In this document: positions 28,308-42,512 of the stretch, piece after piece
Layout of the letters: every line of letters begins with the position of its first letter
Position numbering within the stretch: the first letter of the stretch is position 1
Assembly: GCF_001645385.1 (NCBI RefSeq)
Contig: NZ_LVHI01000012.1
Span: 38,404 to 102,403 of the forward strand
Origin: Rhodococcoides kyotonense
GTDB taxonomy: Bacteria > Actinomycetota > Actinomycetes > Mycobacteriales > Mycobacteriaceae
Reading direction: 5' to 3'
DNA length: 64,000 nucleotides
Translations under genes and position numbers: made by a program
Notes under the pieces: model-generated
What the model was told of the DNA's origin: nothing
What the model saw: the letters and a program-made list of their open reading frames with translations, nothing else
Database searches by the model: none

Positions 28308-29059
28308 CAGCGCGGCATCCTTCGCCAGATCCACGCCGGAAGTAGATTCATGACGATGTTGATCGGCGCGAGGATGCCGGGAATCCACACGCGGGCCCTA
28401 CCGGCTTTCACTGCCCGCGCGGTCGCGTCGGCAACCTGCCCCGGCGTGCTCGAGAACGGCGCGGGAGTCATGCCCTCGGTCATCGAACCGATGACGAACC
28501 CTGGGCGCACCAGGAGCAACGACACACCGGATCCGTGCAACGCATCGGTCAATCCGGATGCGAATCCATCCAAGCCGGCCTTGGCGGAACCGTAGACGTA
28601 GTTGGCCTTGCGCACACGCTTGCCCGCGATCGAGGAGAACACGACGAGCTGTCCGCGTCCCTGCGCTCGCAGCAGGTTCGCGGCGTGCGTCAGAACGGAC
28701 ACCTGCGCCACGTAGTCCGTGTGCACGACGGCCACCGCATGCTCGGCGTCGACCTCGGCACGCGCTTGATCACCGAGGATCCCGAAGGCCAGGACGACGG
28801 TGCCGAGCGGCCCGTGTTCGTTCGCCACCGCTTCGAGCAAGGGGCGGTGTGAACTCAGGTCGTCGGCGTCGAACTCGACGGTGACGACGTCTCGCGCGCC
28901 CGCCGCGCGTACCCGCGCCACCTGCTCGGACAGATCGTCCTTCCGCCGCGCTGCCAGTACGACGGTTCGTCCCTGCGCGAGCCGAACGGCCAGCTCGACG
29001 CCGATCTCGCTGCGGCCGCCGAGCAACAGAAGTGTCTCGTGGTCGTAAGTGGTCGTCAC
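28307..29059 (-). CDS. Short-chain dehydrogenase, DprE2-like
   Basis: A 250-residue Rossmann-fold oxidoreductase. The cofactor loop is [13 protein letters not shown], the catalytic serine is in [12 protein letters not shown] and the YxxxK pair is [13 protein letters not shown]. It resembles the decaprenylphosphoryl-ketopentose reductase DprE2 and the mycobacterial Rv2073c, which also sits just upstream of cobL and opposite an Rv2074-like gene. The reaction is not known. Starts at GTG 29059; no ribosome site is evident. Confidence 0.85.
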   Translation of the reverse strand: MTTTYDHETLLLLGGRSEIGVELAVRLAQGRTVVLAARRKDDLSEQVARVRAAGARDVVTVEFDADDLSSHRPLLEAVANEHGPLGTVVLAFGILGDQARAEVDAEHAVAVVHTDYVAQVSVLTHAANLLRAQGRGQLVVFSSIAGKRVRKANYVYGSAKAGLDGFASGLTDALHGSGVSLLLVRPGFVIGSMTEGMTPAPFSSTPGQVADATARAVKAGRARVWIPGILAPINIVMNLLPAWIWRRMPR

Positions 29060-29078
29060 GTCACACAGTCTGTCCGAT

Positions 29079-29084
29079 TAACGT
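29079..29084 (+). promoter_or_regulatory. -10 box of the leaderless PPOX/biliverdin reductase-like gene
   Basis: TAACGT lies seven bases before ATG 29092; no ribosome site is present in between. Confidence 0.5.
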
Positions 29085-29091
29085 TTCGTCC

Positions 29092-29505
29092 ATGGCTACC
29101 ACCCCCGCCGACCCTTCGTCACTGACCGAAGAGGCACTGCAGTTCCTCACCGACCGCCATCTCGCGACGCTGACGACACTGCGACCGGATTCCACACCCC
29201 ACGTCGTCGCCGTCGGGTTCACCTGGGATCCGGACGCCGGCATCGCTCGCATCATCACCAGCGGTCGATCCCAGAAAGCGATCAACGCAGCCCGTGGTGG
29301 ATACGCGGCAGTGAGCCAGGTCGACGGGGCGCGCTGGCTGACGCTCGAAGGCCCCGCCGAGGTCCTGACCGAGCGTCCGGACGTCGCCGAGGCCGAGCGA
29401 CGCTACGCCGAGCGGTACCGCGTCCCCCGTGAGAATCCGGAACGAGTCGTCATCCGAATCGCGGTCCAGCGCGTTCTGGGCTCCAAATCCTTGCTCGGGC
29501 GGTGA
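29092..29505 (+). CDS. F420-dependent biliverdin reductase-like PPOX protein
   Basis: A 137-residue split beta-barrel protein with the blocks [42 protein letters not shown] and [13 protein letters not shown]. Its sequence style and position opposite the cobL-linked SDR match Rv2074 of M. tuberculosis, shown to reduce biliverdin with F420. That function is inferred, not proven, here. It is divergent from the SDR gene with only 32 bp between the starts. Confidence 0.85.
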   Translation: MATTPADPSSLTEEALQFLTDRHLATLTTLRPDSTPHVVAVGFTWDPDAGIARIITSGRSQKAINAARGGYAAVSQVDGARWLTLEGPAEVLTERPDVAEAERRYAERYRVPRENPERVVIRIAVQRVLGSKSLLGR

Positions 29506-29524
29506 CAGCTCGTTCCCGCGGGGA

Positions 29525-30670
29525 CTAGTCGACGGGAAGAACCGTGAGGCCGTGCGGACGGAGGTTGACCGATTCGCAGCCGTCGGCGGTGACGACGACG
29601 ATGTCCTCGATCCGGGCTCCCCACTCGCCCCGGAAGTAGATACCGGGTTCGACACTGAAGGCCATTCCTTCGGTCAGTTCGATGTCGTTGCCGGAGACGA
29701 TGTACGGCTCCTCGTGCACCGAGAGTCCGATCCCGTGGCCCGTCCGGTGCAGGAACGCCTCTCCGAGCCCCTCGGCCGCCAGGATGTCGCGAGCCGCTGC
29801 GTCGATCGACTGCGCCGTCACTCCGGGCCGCACCGCGTCGACCGCGGCCTGCTGTGCGCGTTCGAGCACCGCGTACTGCGAGGCGATCTCCGGCGTCGGC
29901 TCACCGAGCACGTAGGTGCGCGTCGAATCCGAGTTGTAGCCCGGTGCGACGGGCCCACCGATGTCGATGACGACGACGTCACCTGCTTCGATGACCCGGT
30001 CGGACACCTCGTGGTGCGGGTCGGCGCCGTGAGGGCCGGACCCGACGATGATGAACTCGGCTCCGGTGTGGCCTTCGTCGACGATGGCCGCACCGATGTC
30101 CGCGGCGACGTCGGCCTCGGTGCGGCCCACCTTCAAGAACTCCCCCATCCGTGCATGTACGCGGTCGATGGCCTGACCGGCCCGACGAAGTGCGTCGATC
30201 TCCGCATCGTCCTTGATCATGCGCAGGCGCCGCAGCACGTCCGTTGCCAACACCGGTACCCGGCCGACGGCCGCGGCCAACGGAACGAAGTGCAGCGCGG
30301 GCATGGCGTCGTCGACGGCCGTTGCGGCGCCGGGGTGCAGCGCCTCGGCCACCAGATCGTAGGGGCTGACGCCGTCGACCCAGTCGGTGATCTGCAGTCC
30401 CAGCTCCGCCACCGCGGAGTCGGTCAAGGCCGCCAGCTCCAAGCGGGGTACGACGACCGTCGGCGTTTCACCGTCGGCAGGCACGACGAGGCAGATCAGT
30501 CGCTCGAAGGAACTGGCTCTCGAGCCGACGAGATACTGCAGGTCCGGTCCGGGCGTGATCAGCAGTGCCGCGAGCCCGGCCTCCCGCGCGTACTCCGCGG
30601 CGCGGGACAGGCGGGAGGCGTAGACCTCGGACGGAAAACGGGCAGCCGAATGTGTCGAATCGGAACTCAT
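29525..30670 (-). CDS. pepE: Xaa-Pro dipeptidase, M24 family
   Basis: A 381-residue cytosolic metallopeptidase with an N-terminal creatinase-like domain (about 1-140) and a pita-bread catalytic domain. The five metal ligands can be placed: D in VVVIDIGG, D in NSDSTRTY, H in [14 protein letters not shown] in FSVEPGIYF and E in ARIEDIVVV. It matches Rv2089c (PepE) in sequence and place. The ATG at 30670 is divergent from the exonuclease gene. Confidence 0.92.
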   Translation of the reverse strand: MSSDSTHSAARFPSEVYASRLSRAAEYAREAGLAALLITPGPDLQYLVGSRASSFERLICLVVPADGETPTVVVPRLELAALTDSAVAELGLQITDWVDGVSPYDLVAEALHPGAATAVDDAMPALHFVPLAAAVGRVPVLATDVLRRLRMIKDDAEIDALRRAGQAIDRVHARMGEFLKVGRTEADVAADIGAAIVDEGHTGAEFIIVGSGPHGADPHHEVSDRVIEAGDVVVIDIGGPVAPGYNSDSTRTYVLGEPTPEIASQYAVLERAQQAAVDAVRPGVTAQSIDAAARDILAAEGLGEAFLHRTGHGIGLSVHEEPYIVSGNDIELTEGMAFSVEPGIYFRGEWGARIEDIVVVTADGCESVNLRPHGLTVLPVD

Positions 30671-30706
30671 GACTCCAGGCTATCGGCGTTTGGCAAGATG
30701 TTGCCC

Positions 30707-31666
30707 ATGACAGCCCCGGGAAAGTCGCCCTTGCTCCTTCTCGACGGAGCCAGCCTGTGGTTTCGCGCCTACTACGCTCTGCCCGAATCGATTACGGCTC
30801 CCGACGGAAGACCCGTCAACGCGGTCCGCGGCTTCATCGACATGGTGGCCGCACTGATGACGCGCACCGAGCCGTCGCGCATGGCTGTCTGCTTGGATCT
30901 GAACTGGCGACCGCAGTTCCGCGTCAACGCGGTCCCGTCGTACAAGGCACACCGAGTCGCCGAGGCAGTCGTCGGCAGCCCCGACAGCGAGGAAGTGCCC
31001 GAGACTCTGACACCCCAGGTCGACATGATCATGGACGTACTGGCCGCGGCCGGTGTCGCGACCGCGGGCGCCGAGGGACTCGAAGCCGACGACGTCCTGG
31101 GCACGCTCGCTGCCCGCGAACGCACCGACCCTGTCGTCGTCGTCAGTGGCGACCGAGATCTCCTCCAGGTCGCCGCCGACGAACCCAACGAGGTACGCGT
31201 GCTGTACGTGGGGCGCGGACTCGCGAAGGCCGAATTGTTCGGGCCCGTCGAGGTCGCCGAGAAGTACGGCGTCCCGCTGCACCGTGCGGGCGACGCCTAT
31301 GCCGAACTCGCTCTGCTTCGGGGTGATGCGTCCGACGGGCTACCGGGCGTCAAGGGTGTGGGCGAGAAGACCGCGTCGACGCTCATGCTGCGGTTCGGCT
31401 CGATCGAGGCGCTCCGCGCGGCCGCGTCCGATCCGACATCCGATCTGGCACAGGGCATTCGAGCGAAGTTGGCCGCAGCGAGCGACTATCTCGACGCCGC
31501 GCTACCGGTGGTGCGCGTCGTCCGGGACGCCGACGTCGTGTTCTCGCGTTCCGACGTCATCCCCGCGGTTCCGGCCGACGAGGCACGGCTGGCGGAGTTG
31601 GCGTCCGAACTGGGTATCGGCAACGCCGTGAATCGACTGACCACTGCCATGTCGACTCACGGCGCT

Positions 31667-31672
<6 letters not shown>
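30707..31672 (+). CDS. 5'-3' exonuclease (PolA N-domain/FEN-like)
   Basis: A 321-residue stand-alone relative of the 5'-nuclease domain of DNA polymerase I. The acidic metal-binding clusters are [25 protein letters not shown] and [11 protein letters not shown], and the helix-three-turn-helix is in [15 protein letters not shown]. It probably trims flaps or RNA primers. ATG 30707 is taken as start (CAAGAT seven bases upstream, no ribosome site); ATG 30698 is an in-frame alternative. Position matches Rv2090. Confidence 0.9.
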
Positions 31673-35343
<3,671 letters not shown>

Positions 35344-35352
35344 TCGATCACG

Positions 35353-36315
35353 TCAGATCGTGTCGGTGAAATCCTGGTCGCGGCGAACGATCTGCTCGCG
35401 TGCTGCCGGTGGCGTGACGGAAACCGGAGACTCGATGGAACTCGCGGAGTCGATCGACGTTGCCTCGTCATCGGACACATCACCCCAATCGTCGTTTCTC
35501 TTCCGCAATTTACGCCTGTCGTTCAGACGCGCGATCTGGACCGCGATCTCGAACAACAGCGTCAACGCCAGCGCCAGTGCCAGCATGGAGAACGGGTCCT
35601 GGCCCGGAGTCGCGATGGCTGCGAACACGAACAGGGCGAAGATCAGTCCGCGGCGCCATGCCTTGAGTCGTTCGTACGTCAAGACGCCGACGAAGTTCAG
35701 CGCGACCACCAACAGCGGAATCTCGAAACTGACTCCGAAGATGATCAGCAAATTGATGAGAAAGCCGAAATACTGCTCACCGCTGAGCGCGGTGATCTGC
35801 ACGTTGTCACCGATCGACAGCAGGAAGTGCAGTCCCTTGGCGACGATGAAGTACGCGAGCACCGCACCGGCGACGAACAGCGTCGCCGCCGACGTCACGA
35901 AACCGATGGCGTACTTGCGTTCCTGCGAGTACAGGCCGGGCGTCACGAACGCCCAAATTTGGTACAGCCAGACCGGGCACGCCATCACGACGCCCGCGGT
36001 GAACGCAACCTTGAATCGCAGCAGGAATTGATCGAACGGTCCCGTCGCGAGGAGCCTGCACTCGTCGTCGCCACTCAGATTCGCCCGCAAGCTCGGGTCC
36101 AACGAACAGTACGGCCCACGCAGTAGGTCACCGAGACTCTCGATGCCGACGATCGTGTGTGAATACCAGAAGAACCCGAACGCAGTCGTCACTGCCATTG
36201 CCAGCAGCGACCACATCAGTCGGGTCCGCAGTTCGTACAGGTGATCGACCAACGACATCGTGCCGTCGGGATTCAGGCGGCGCTTGCTTCGCCGTGGATC
36301 GAACGGGATTCGCAT
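35353..36315 (-). CDS. tatC: Sec-independent protein translocase subunit TatC
   Basis: A 320-residue, six-helix membrane protein that recognises twin-arginine signal peptides. Family marks are [14 protein letters not shown] at the N-terminus, [28 protein letters not shown], and [10 protein letters not shown]. The C-terminal tail (about residues 255-320) is long, charged and disordered, as in other actinobacteria. It lies between tatA (71 bp upstream, with a strong hairpin in the gap) and helY. Confidence 0.96.
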   Translation of the reverse strand: MRIPFDPRRSKRRLNPDGTMSLVDHLYELRTRLMWSLLAMAVTTAFGFFWYSHTIVGIESLGDLLRGPYCSLDPSLRANLSGDDECRLLATGPFDQFLLRFKVAFTAGVVMACPVWLYQIWAFVTPGLYSQERKYAIGFVTSAATLFVAGAVLAYFIVAKGLHFLLSIGDNVQITALSGEQYFGFLINLLIIFGVSFEIPLLVVALNFVGVLTYERLKAWRRGLIFALFVFAAIATPGQDPFSMLALALALTLLFEIAVQIARLNDRRKLRKRNDDWGDVSDDEATSIDSASSIESPVSVTPPAAREQIVRRDQDFTDTI

Positions 36316-36337
36316 TCTCTGTCTTCGCTCAGCAGTG

Positions 36338-36365
36338 AACCGGGGTGCAGGCGTGCACCCCGGTT
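36338..36365 (-). terminator. Perfect 12-bp stem-loop between tatA and tatC
   Basis: AACCGGGGTGCA (36338-36349) and TGCACCCCGGTT (36354-36365) flank a GGCG loop. It lies 22 bases after the tatA stop and before the tatC start. It may act as a partial terminator or as an RNA 3'-end stabiliser for tatA. Confidence 0.6.
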
Positions 36366-36386
36366 TGCCCCAGTGTGTGGGTTACG

Positions 36387-36641
36387 TCAGGCGGACTTGG
36401 AGTCCGGCTGAACGTGAGCGTGCGCGTCGACCGGACGGGTCGAATCGAGCTGTGCCGGAGCTGCGGTCGGTGCGGCCGGAGCGTCGGACTTGCCGTCGTT
36501 CTGCATCTCCTTGACTTCGCTCTTGAAGATGCGCAACGAACGTCCGAGTCCACGAGCTGCGTCGGGCAGCTTCTTCGAACCGAACAGAATGACGACAACG
36601 AGCGCAACGATCGCCCAGTGCCACGGGCTCATGGCTCCCAT
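36387..36641 (-). CDS. tatA: Sec-independent protein translocase subunit TatA
   Basis: An 84-residue protein with one N-terminal membrane helix ([19 protein letters not shown]), the amphipathic helix [17 protein letters not shown] and a polar, proline/alanine-rich tail. This is the pore-forming Tat component. The ATG has GGGAGG five bases upstream. TACGCT at 36670-36675 (minus strand) is a likely -10 box. Confidence 0.95.
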   Translation of the reverse strand: MGAMSPWHWAIVALVVVILFGSKKLPDAARGLGRSLRIFKSEVKEMQNDGKSDAPAAPTAAPAQLDSTRPVDAHAHVQPDSKSA

Positions 36642-36716
36642 GTTTACCTCCCAAGATCAGATGGTGTCGAGCGTACCCGAGTTTTCGGCGGGAACGCCGC
36701 CGAGGACCGGTCGTTT

Positions 36717-36756
36717 CCTGTTCGTTCATCTGTATTGAGCCGAACGAAACAACAGG
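36717..36756 (-). terminator. Imperfect stem-loop after pafC
   Basis: CCTGTTCGTTC (36717-36727) can pair with GAACG and AACAGG (36742-36756) with a 4-base bulge. It starts a few bases after the pafC stop and may separate pafBC from tatA. Confidence 0.45.
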
Positions 36757-36763
36757 CTCCGAG

Positions 36764-37732
36764 TCACTCCAGGTCCGCGTACGCAGCCAGCGCCGACCGC
36801 GCGCGGTTCTCGACGCTGCGCTGCAGCTCAGGGGGCCCGAGAACGGTGACGCCTTCGCCGAAGCCCAACGTCAGACGCGTCATCCAGGCGAGGGTCGCGA
36901 AACGCATGGTCACCGTCAGCGAGCCGTCGGCGTCGGCGCCGACCTGCGTCATCGGGTAGTAATCCATCACCCACGCGTATCCGGGAGCGATACGCAGCCG
37001 CGCCTGAGGCAGCGTCGGGTCGTCGTTGAAGATGTCGAAACTGTCGTCCTGCGGCACACCCTCCGGGGGGCGCGACGGCTCGTCGAGTTCCACGGCGCGA
37101 TCGATTCGGTCGAAACGGAACAGCCGCACACCTTCCGCACGACGGCACCACGCCTGCAGGTAACTGTGATCGTCGATCAAGACGGTGCGGATCGGGTCGA
37201 CGACGCGTTCGGACACTGCGTCGCGGGACGCCGAGTAGTAGGTCAGATCGAGCGCGTGCTGGTTGCGCGACGCGGAGCGCACTGCCGCCGCCGCCTCGTT
37301 CTCGACTCCGGAAACGTCGTCGCCACCGTCCGAGGACGACGGCACGTTCGCCGCCGCGGTACCGGCGGCGTCCTCGATCTTCGCGATCGCACGCTGCGCT
37401 GCCGACGGATCCACCATTCCCGGCATGGCCGTCAACGTTCGAAGCGCCACGAGCAAGGCGGTCGCCTCCGTGGACGTCAACCGCAGCGGGCGATCGATTC
37501 CTGCCGAGAACGTCACCTCGATGCTCTCCTCGGAGAACGACAGATCGATGAGATCACCGGGTCCGTAGCCGGGCAGTCCGCACATCCACAGCTGATTGAG
37601 GTCGGCCATCAGAGTGCTCGTGGACACGCCGAGTTCGTCGGCCGCTTCGGCCGCGCTCATGCCCGGATTGGCGAGGAAGAACGGAACCATGTTGAGCAAC
37701 CGAGCGAGCCGCACCGACAGACGCGCGCTCAT
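36764..37732 (-). CDS. pafC: Proteasome-locus WYL regulator PafC
   Basis: A 322-residue protein with an N-terminal winged helix (MSAAEAADELGVSTSTLMADLNQL) and a WYL domain (IRTVLIDDHSYLQAWCRRAEGVRLFRFDRID). PafB and PafC together activate the LexA/RecA-independent DNA-damage response in mycobacteria. The ATG overlaps the pafB stop by 4 bp (ATGA), so the two chains are made together. Matches Rv2095c in place. Confidence 0.92.
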   Translation of the reverse strand: MSARLSVRLARLLNMVPFFLANPGMSAAEAADELGVSTSTLMADLNQLWMCGLPGYGPGDLIDLSFSEESIEVTFSAGIDRPLRLTSTEATALLVALRTLTAMPGMVDPSAAQRAIAKIEDAAGTAAANVPSSSDGGDDVSGVENEAAAAVRSASRNQHALDLTYYSASRDAVSERVVDPIRTVLIDDHSYLQAWCRRAEGVRLFRFDRIDRAVELDEPSRPPEGVPQDDSFDIFNDDPTLPQARLRIAPGYAWVMDYYPMTQVGADADGSLTVTMRFATLAWMTRLTLGFGEGVTVLGPPELQRSVENRARSALAAYADLE

Positions 37733-38763
37733 CGTTGCATTCCGAACACTCCGGTGGTCATGTTCGCGGTCGACTCGACGCCGGCGTCACCGGCGACGGA
37801 TCGGAGCGTGGTGAGCACGTCCTGACGCAGTTCGAGCGGTGCGAGCACCAGCGCATCGGCACCGTGTCCGGCGACCAACCGGGTCACCCATTCCCACGAG
37901 CGCACCGGAATCTGCAACACCGATCCCGTTCGACCGCCGACGGTGCGATGCTCGACGACGTCGCCCAGGCGTCTGATTTCGAGCGCACGGTCGTCGGCGA
38001 CCCAGATGGTGGCCGTCCCACTCACCTCCGCGGTCCCCGCGACGCGCTCCACGATCGCCTGCAGATCGACGTCGTCCGGCTTTCCGACGCTTCCCGCCCT
38101 TCCGAACGTCGTCACGTCGTCTCCGATGCGCGACAGACGGAAGGTACGAACGTCGTCTCGATCGAGGTCGTGACCCACCAGATACCAGCGCCCGCGGAAC
38201 GTGACGACGCCCCACGGCTCGACCGTTCGGGTGGTGAACGGATCCGACGTCGAACTCCGGTGATCGAACTTGACCGAACGGCCGGCGTCGATGGCCGCCA
38301 GCAGCGCGCCGAGCGCAGGTTCCGATCCCCGAGTACGCGCGGGCACAGCCGTCACGGACGCGGCCGACTCGTCCTGGTCCACCTGGATGCCCGCGGCGCG
38401 AAGCTTCAGCAGAGCGCTCTGCGCGGCGGAGGTGAGCTCGGGCGACTCCCACAGCTGAACGGCGACGGCGACGGCTGCTGCCTCCTCCCGACTCAGATCG
38501 ATGTCGGGCAGTTCGTAGGCGTCGCGGTTGATGCGGTACCCCTCTACACCGTTGTTCCCGACGGACACGCCCGTCTCCAGAGGAACGCCCAGGTCGCGGA
38601 GTTCGTTCTTGTCGCGCTCGAACATCCGACCGAACGCCTCGTCGCTTGCCGAATCCCCGTATCCCGCGACGCTTTCCCTGATCCGCTCCGCCGTCACGAA
38701 CTGACGCGTCGACAACAGACAGATGACCAAGTTCATCAATCGTTCGACTTTGCTGATCGCCAC
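37729..38763 (-). CDS. pafB: Proteasome-locus WYL regulator PafB
   Basis: A 344-residue partner of PafC: N-terminal winged helix (VAISKVERLMNLVICLLSTRQFVTAERIRE) and WYL domain (EPWGVVTFRGRWYLVGHDLDRDDVRTFRLSRIG). The GTG start at 38763 is preceded by TAGGCT seven bases upstream and no ribosome site, so the message is probably leaderless. The pair should respond to DNA damage rather than act in pupylation directly, despite the gene position. Confidence 0.92.
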   Translation of the reverse strand: MAISKVERLMNLVICLLSTRQFVTAERIRESVAGYGDSASDEAFGRMFERDKNELRDLGVPLETGVSVGNNGVEGYRINRDAYELPDIDLSREEAAAVAVAVQLWESPELTSAAQSALLKLRAAGIQVDQDESAASVTAVPARTRGSEPALGALLAAIDAGRSVKFDHRSSTSDPFTTRTVEPWGVVTFRGRWYLVGHDLDRDDVRTFRLSRIGDDVTTFGRAGSVGKPDDVDLQAIVERVAGTAEVSGTATIWVADDRALEIRRLGDVVEHRTVGGRTGSVLQIPVRSWEWVTRLVAGHGADALVLAPLELRQDVLTTLRSVAGDAGVESTANMTTGVFGMQR

Positions 38764-38770
38764 GTGAAGA

Positions 38771-38776
38771 AGCCTA
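38771..38776 (-). promoter_or_regulatory. -10 box of leaderless pafB
   Basis: TAGGCT on the minus strand, seven bases before GTG 38763, within the 32-bp gap to pafA. It gives pafBC its own promoter. Confidence 0.5.
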
Positions 38777-38795
38777 ATGGTCGTAGCGAAGACTG

Positions 38796-40154
38796 CTACA
38801 TCGACGCGATCAACCGCTCGACACGCTCGTCGACGCTGCGGAACGGGTCCTTGCACAGAACGGTGCGTTGTGCCTGGTCGTTGAGCTTGAGATGCACCCA
38901 GTCCACGGTGAAGTCACGACCTGCCTCCTGCGCGGCAGTGATGAATTCGCCCCGCAGCTTCGCGCGCGTCGTCTGCGGCGGCACGTCGACGGCCTCGTCG
39001 ATCTGATCGTCCTCGGTGACGCGCTTGGCGAGACCCTTGCGCTGCAGTACGTCGAAGACGCCTCGGCCCCGCTTGATGTCGTGGTAGGCCAGATCCAGCT
39101 GTGCGATCTTGGGATCGGACAGTTCGATGGAATACCGGTCCTGGTAGCGCTGGAACAACTTGCGCTTGATCACCCAGTCGATCTCGGTGTCCACCTTGGC
39201 GAAGTCCTGGGCTTCGACGGCGTCGAGGGTGCGGCCCCACAAGTCGACGACCTGCTCGACCTGGGTGTCGTGCTCTCGGGTCTTCAGATGTTCGACGGCG
39301 CGAGAGTGGTACTCGCGCTGTATCTCGAGGGCACTGGCCTGCCGTCCACCCGCCAGACGGACGGGCCTGCGACCCGTCAAGTCGTGACTGACTTCGCGGA
39401 TCGCGCGAATCGGGTTGTCCAGAGCGAAGTCTCGGAACGCGACACCTGCTTCGATCATCTCGAGAACGAGCGCGGCGGTGCCGACCTTGAGCATCGTGGT
39501 GGGCTCGGCCATGTTCGAATCGCCGACGATGACGTGCAGGCGACGGTACTTTTCGGCGTCCGCGTGCGGCTCGTCGCGGGTGTTGATGATCGGGCGCGAC
39601 CGAGTCGTCGCCGACGAGACGCCTTCCCAGATGTGCTCGGCGCGCTGCGACAGGCAGAACGTGGCGGCCTTGGGCGTCTGCAGCACCTTGCCCGCTCCGC
39701 AGATCAGCTGACGGGTGACCAGAAACGGCAGCAACACGTCCGAGATGCGCGAGAACTCACCGGCTCGCTGGACGAGGTAGTTTTCATGGCAGCCGTACGA
39801 ATTGCCTGCCGAATCGGTGTTGTTCTTGAACAGGTAGATGTCGCCGCCGATGCCTTCCTCGGCGAGGCGCTGCTCGGCGTCGATGAGGAGGTCTTCGAGA
39901 ACGCGCTCGCCCGCACGATCGTGCGTGACGAGTTGGAGGAGACTGTCGCACTCGGCGGTCGCGTATTCGGGATGCGAACCGACGTCGAGGTAGAGGCGCG
40001 CGCCGTTGCGGAGAAAGACGTTGGAGCTACGTCCCCACGACACGACCCGCCGGAAGAGGTAGCGGGCTACCTCGTCGGGGCTGAGTCGCCTGTGCCCGTG
40101 GAACGTACACGTCACACCGAATTCGGTCTCGATGCCCATAATTCGTCGCTGCAC
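38796..40154 (-). CDS. pafA: Pup-protein ligase PafA
   Basis: PafA joins the C-terminal glutamate of Pup to lysines of target proteins using ATP. The 452 residues match the mycobacterial enzyme in length, with the glutamine-synthetase-like fold: [11 protein letters not shown] near the start (metal-binding glutamates), [18 protein letters not shown] (catalytic aspartate), [36 protein letters not shown] and [16 protein letters not shown]. The start is GTG 40154, six bases after TACTGT, giving the family start VQRRIMGIE. Confidence 0.97.
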   Translation of the reverse strand: MQRRIMGIETEFGVTCTFHGHRRLSPDEVARYLFRRVVSWGRSSNVFLRNGARLYLDVGSHPEYATAECDSLLQLVTHDRAGERVLEDLLIDAEQRLAEEGIGGDIYLFKNNTDSAGNSYGCHENYLVQRAGEFSRISDVLLPFLVTRQLICGAGKVLQTPKAATFCLSQRAEHIWEGVSSATTRSRPIINTRDEPHADAEKYRRLHVIVGDSNMAEPTTMLKVGTAALVLEMIEAGVAFRDFALDNPIRAIREVSHDLTGRRPVRLAGGRQASALEIQREYHSRAVEHLKTREHDTQVEQVVDLWGRTLDAVEAQDFAKVDTEIDWVIKRKLFQRYQDRYSIELSDPKIAQLDLAYHDIKRGRGVFDVLQRKGLAKRVTEDDQIDEAVDVPPQTTRAKLRGEFITAAQEAGRDFTVDWVHLKLNDQAQRTVLCKDPFRSVDERVERLIASM

Positions 40155-40160
40155 ACTTCG

Positions 40161-40166
40161 ACAGTA
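40161..40166 (-). promoter_or_regulatory. -10 box of leaderless pafA
   Basis: TACTGT on the minus strand ends six bases before GTG 40154; there is no ribosome site. Confidence 0.5.
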
Positions 40167-40232
40167 CAACGCAGACGGCGCCGATGACGGCTCCCAACAC
40201 ACCGCATTCGGCGAGTGCCGGGCCTGCACACC

Positions 40233-40238
40233 TACGCT
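40233..40238 (+). promoter_or_regulatory. -10 box of the leaderless PAP2-kinase gene
   Basis: TACGCT ends six bases before ATG 40245; there is no ribosome site. Confidence 0.5.
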
Positions 40239-40244
40239 CGACGC

Positions 40245-41747
40245 ATGAGAACCCGTTCCGCTTCGTTCGCACCCGGGTCGTTCCGCACGCTTCACTTCTG
40301 TTCCAGCCGAGTTCACGCGTGGGACGAGGCGATGTTCGACCGAACCGCGACACTGCGGGCGTCGGTTGCCGATCCTGCACTTCGTGCGCTGAGCACGGCA
40401 GCGAACCACAGCGTCCTGTGGGGAGTGTCCGCAGGCATCCTTGCGTTGCGTCCGGGTCGTACACGCCGCGGAGCCGTTCGAGGCGTGCTCGCCGTCGGCG
40501 CGGCGAGCGCCGTTGCGAACGGACTTCTCAAGCCGCTCTTTCCGCGGACGCGTCCCGGCACCGAACTGACGCCGCTCGTTCGTCGTCTTCTGTCGCCCCC
40601 GGTGTCGTCGTCGTTCCCGTCCGGCCACTCGGCGTCCGCCGCGGCGTTCGTCACCGGCGTCGCCCTCGAATCGCCTGCGGCGGGGGCCGTCCTCGCCCCG
40701 GTCGCCGCAGCAGTCTGCTACTCACGCGTGCACACCGGCGTTCATTGGCCGAGCGACGTCGTCGCCGGTGCCGCACTGGGCGCAACGCTCGCTCTTTCCA
40801 CCCGCCGTTGGTGGGCGGTGCGTACCGAGGAACCTGCCGACGTACGGGGAGAATGCGATGCTCCCGCACTCCCCCGCGGCGGCGGGTTGTTGGTCTTGAC
40901 GAATTCGGGGGCCGGCACCGACGACGACGGCATCACGAACGACATTCGTCGATACCTCCCCGATGCCGAACTGTTCGAGCCTGACCTCGATCTGGATTTC
41001 GGTGAGCAACTCGAACGGCGCATCGCGGCGGCCCAGCCGCGGGCGCTCGGGGTGTGCGGCGGCGACGGTTCGATCGTCGCAGTCGCCGATTCCGCTGTGC
41101 GGCACGGTCTTCCGCTGGCCGTGTTCCCCGGCGGAACATTGAACCACTTCGCGCGCGACGCGGGCATCGTCGACGTGAAAGCGACCGCGTCGGCCATCGA
41201 GAACGGACGTGCTGCCATGGTCGACGTCGCGACCGTGCGTGTGGACGACGCGCGTACGGTGTCGTTCGTCAACACCTCGACGTTCGGCGGCTACCCGGAC
41301 TCGGTGCGCATCCGCGAGAAGCTGCAGGGGCGGATCGGGAAATGGCCTGCCGCAGCGGTGGCCATGGCGCGCGTCCTCGCCGCGGCCGAGCCGCTCGACG
41401 TCACGATCGACGGCCGGCGCAAGGCAGTGTGGATGCTGTTCGTCGGGAACGGTCGGTACTCACCGTCCGACCAGGTTCCGATGTCGCGGGACTCCATCGG
41501 CTCGGGAACCCTCGACGTGCGCTACCTGCCGTCGAAGCCGTTTCTGTCTCGCACGCGTCTGTTGTTGGCGGCCGCGACCGGCACGCTCGGGTCGTCGACG
41601 ACGTACGTCTGCGAACGGGTTCGGTCCGTGACGGTGTCCGTCGTCGGACCGGAGGTGGCACTCGCGACCGACGGCGAGGTCACCGCGGACGGCCGTGTGT
41701 TCGAGTTCGCGAGCGGAACCGGCGTCGCACTCTACCGCGATCGGTAG
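40245..41747 (+). CDS. Fusion of PAP2-type phosphatase and diacylglycerol/sphingosine kinase-like domain
   Basis: One 500-residue chain with two lipid enzymes. Residues about 30-195 are a membrane PAP2 phosphatase with all three motifs: [16 protein letters not shown] and [13 protein letters not shown]. Residues about 205-500 are a DAGK-catalytic domain with [15 protein letters not shown] and [13 protein letters not shown]. Together they could remove a phosphate from one lipid and phosphorylate another; the true substrates (phosphatidate, polyprenyl phosphate, or others) are unknown. It stands opposite pafA and convergent with prcA, between parts of the proteasome locus. Confidence 0.9.
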   Translation: MRTRSASFAPGSFRTLHFCSSRVHAWDEAMFDRTATLRASVADPALRALSTAANHSVLWGVSAGILALRPGRTRRGAVRGVLAVGAASAVANGLLKPLFPRTRPGTELTPLVRRLLSPPVSSSFPSGHSASAAAFVTGVALESPAAGAVLAPVAAAVCYSRVHTGVHWPSDVVAGAALGATLALSTRRWWAVRTEEPADVRGECDAPALPRGGGLLVLTNSGAGTDDDGITNDIRRYLPDAELFEPDLDLDFGEQLERRIAAAQPRALGVCGGDGSIVAVADSAVRHGLPLAVFPGGTLNHFARDAGIVDVKATASAIENGRAAMVDVATVRVDDARTVSFVNTSTFGGYPDSVRIREKLQGRIGKWPAAAVAMARVLAAAEPLDVTIDGRRKAVWMLFVGNGRYSPSDQVPMSRDSIGSGTLDVRYLPSKPFLSRTRLLLAAATGTLGSSTTYVCERVRSVTVSVVGPEVALATDGEVTADGRVFEFASGTGVALYRDR

Positions 41748-41777
41748 GACGCGACGCCGGCCCGAATTGCCGATGGG

Positions 41778-42512
41778 TTACGCGGGAAGCAGATCTTCCA
41801 GCGCCGGGCCTGCGATCCTGCGGAACGCACGCCGCGGGCGTGCCTGATCGAGCACGGCGACCTCGAGCGAGCTGACCTCGAGAACCTTTTTCTCACCGTC
41901 GGCGGAACCGCCTGCTGTCGCCCCGGAACCTGCGCCTGCACCGTCGGACAACGCCGCGACGGCGATCTTCACCGCAGAGGCGAGGTCGAGCCCGGGACGG
42001 TAGGACTCGCGCAGTGCCGTCACGATCGGCTCGGTCGTGCCGCCCATGACGACGAAATCCTGCTCGTCGACGATCGACCCGTCGTAGGTGATGCGATAAA
42101 GCTGCGTCGACGGGGCCTCGTCGGAATGAGAGACCTCGGCGACGCAGATCTCGACCTCGTACGGCTTCAACTGCTCCGTGAAGATCGTGCCGAGTGCCTG
42201 CGCGTACGTCTTGGCGAGCGAGCGGCCGGTGACGTCACGCCGGTCGTACGTGTAGCCCTTGGTGTCCGCGTGCAGAATGCCTGCCTTGCGGAGGCTCTCG
42301 AACTCGTTGTACTTGCCGACCGCCGCGAAACCGAGACGGTCGTACAGCTCGCTGACCTTGTGCAGCGCGGTCGAACGGTTCTCCGCAACGAACAGAACGC
42401 CGTCGGCGAACGTGAGAACGATGACGCTTCGGCCCCGTGCGATGCCCTTGCGCGCGAGCTCCGAGCGATCGCGCATGATCTGCTCGGCCGACGCGTAGTA
42501 CGGCATGGTCAT
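41778..42512 (-). CDS. prcA: 20S proteasome alpha subunit
   Basis: A 244-residue alpha-type subunit that forms the outer gating rings of the core particle. Seen are the N-terminal gate stretch [27 protein letters not shown] and the alpha-ring residues [25 protein letters not shown] long acidic/glycine-rich insert lies near residues 195-215. The ATG overlaps the prcB stop by 4 bp. It should bind the C-terminal GQYL tail of ARC. Confidence 0.96.
   Translation of the reverse strand: MTMPYYASAEQIMRDRSELARKGIARGRSVIVLTFADGVLFVAENRSTALHKVSELYDRLGFAAVGKYNEFESLRKAGILHADTKGYTYDRRDVTGRSLAKTYAQALGTIFTEQLKPYEVEICVAEVSHSDEAPSTQLYRITYDGSIVDEQDFVVMGGTTEPIVTALRESYRPGLDLASAVKIAVAALSDGAGAGSGATAGGSADGEKKVLEVSSLEVAVLDQARPRRAFRRIAGPALEDLLPA

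Noticed and set aside
28308-28388. Longer cobL with start at 28388
   Set aside because: The extra 27 residues are the SDR gene in another frame; ATG 28307 fits the TGATG junction and the conserved N-terminus.
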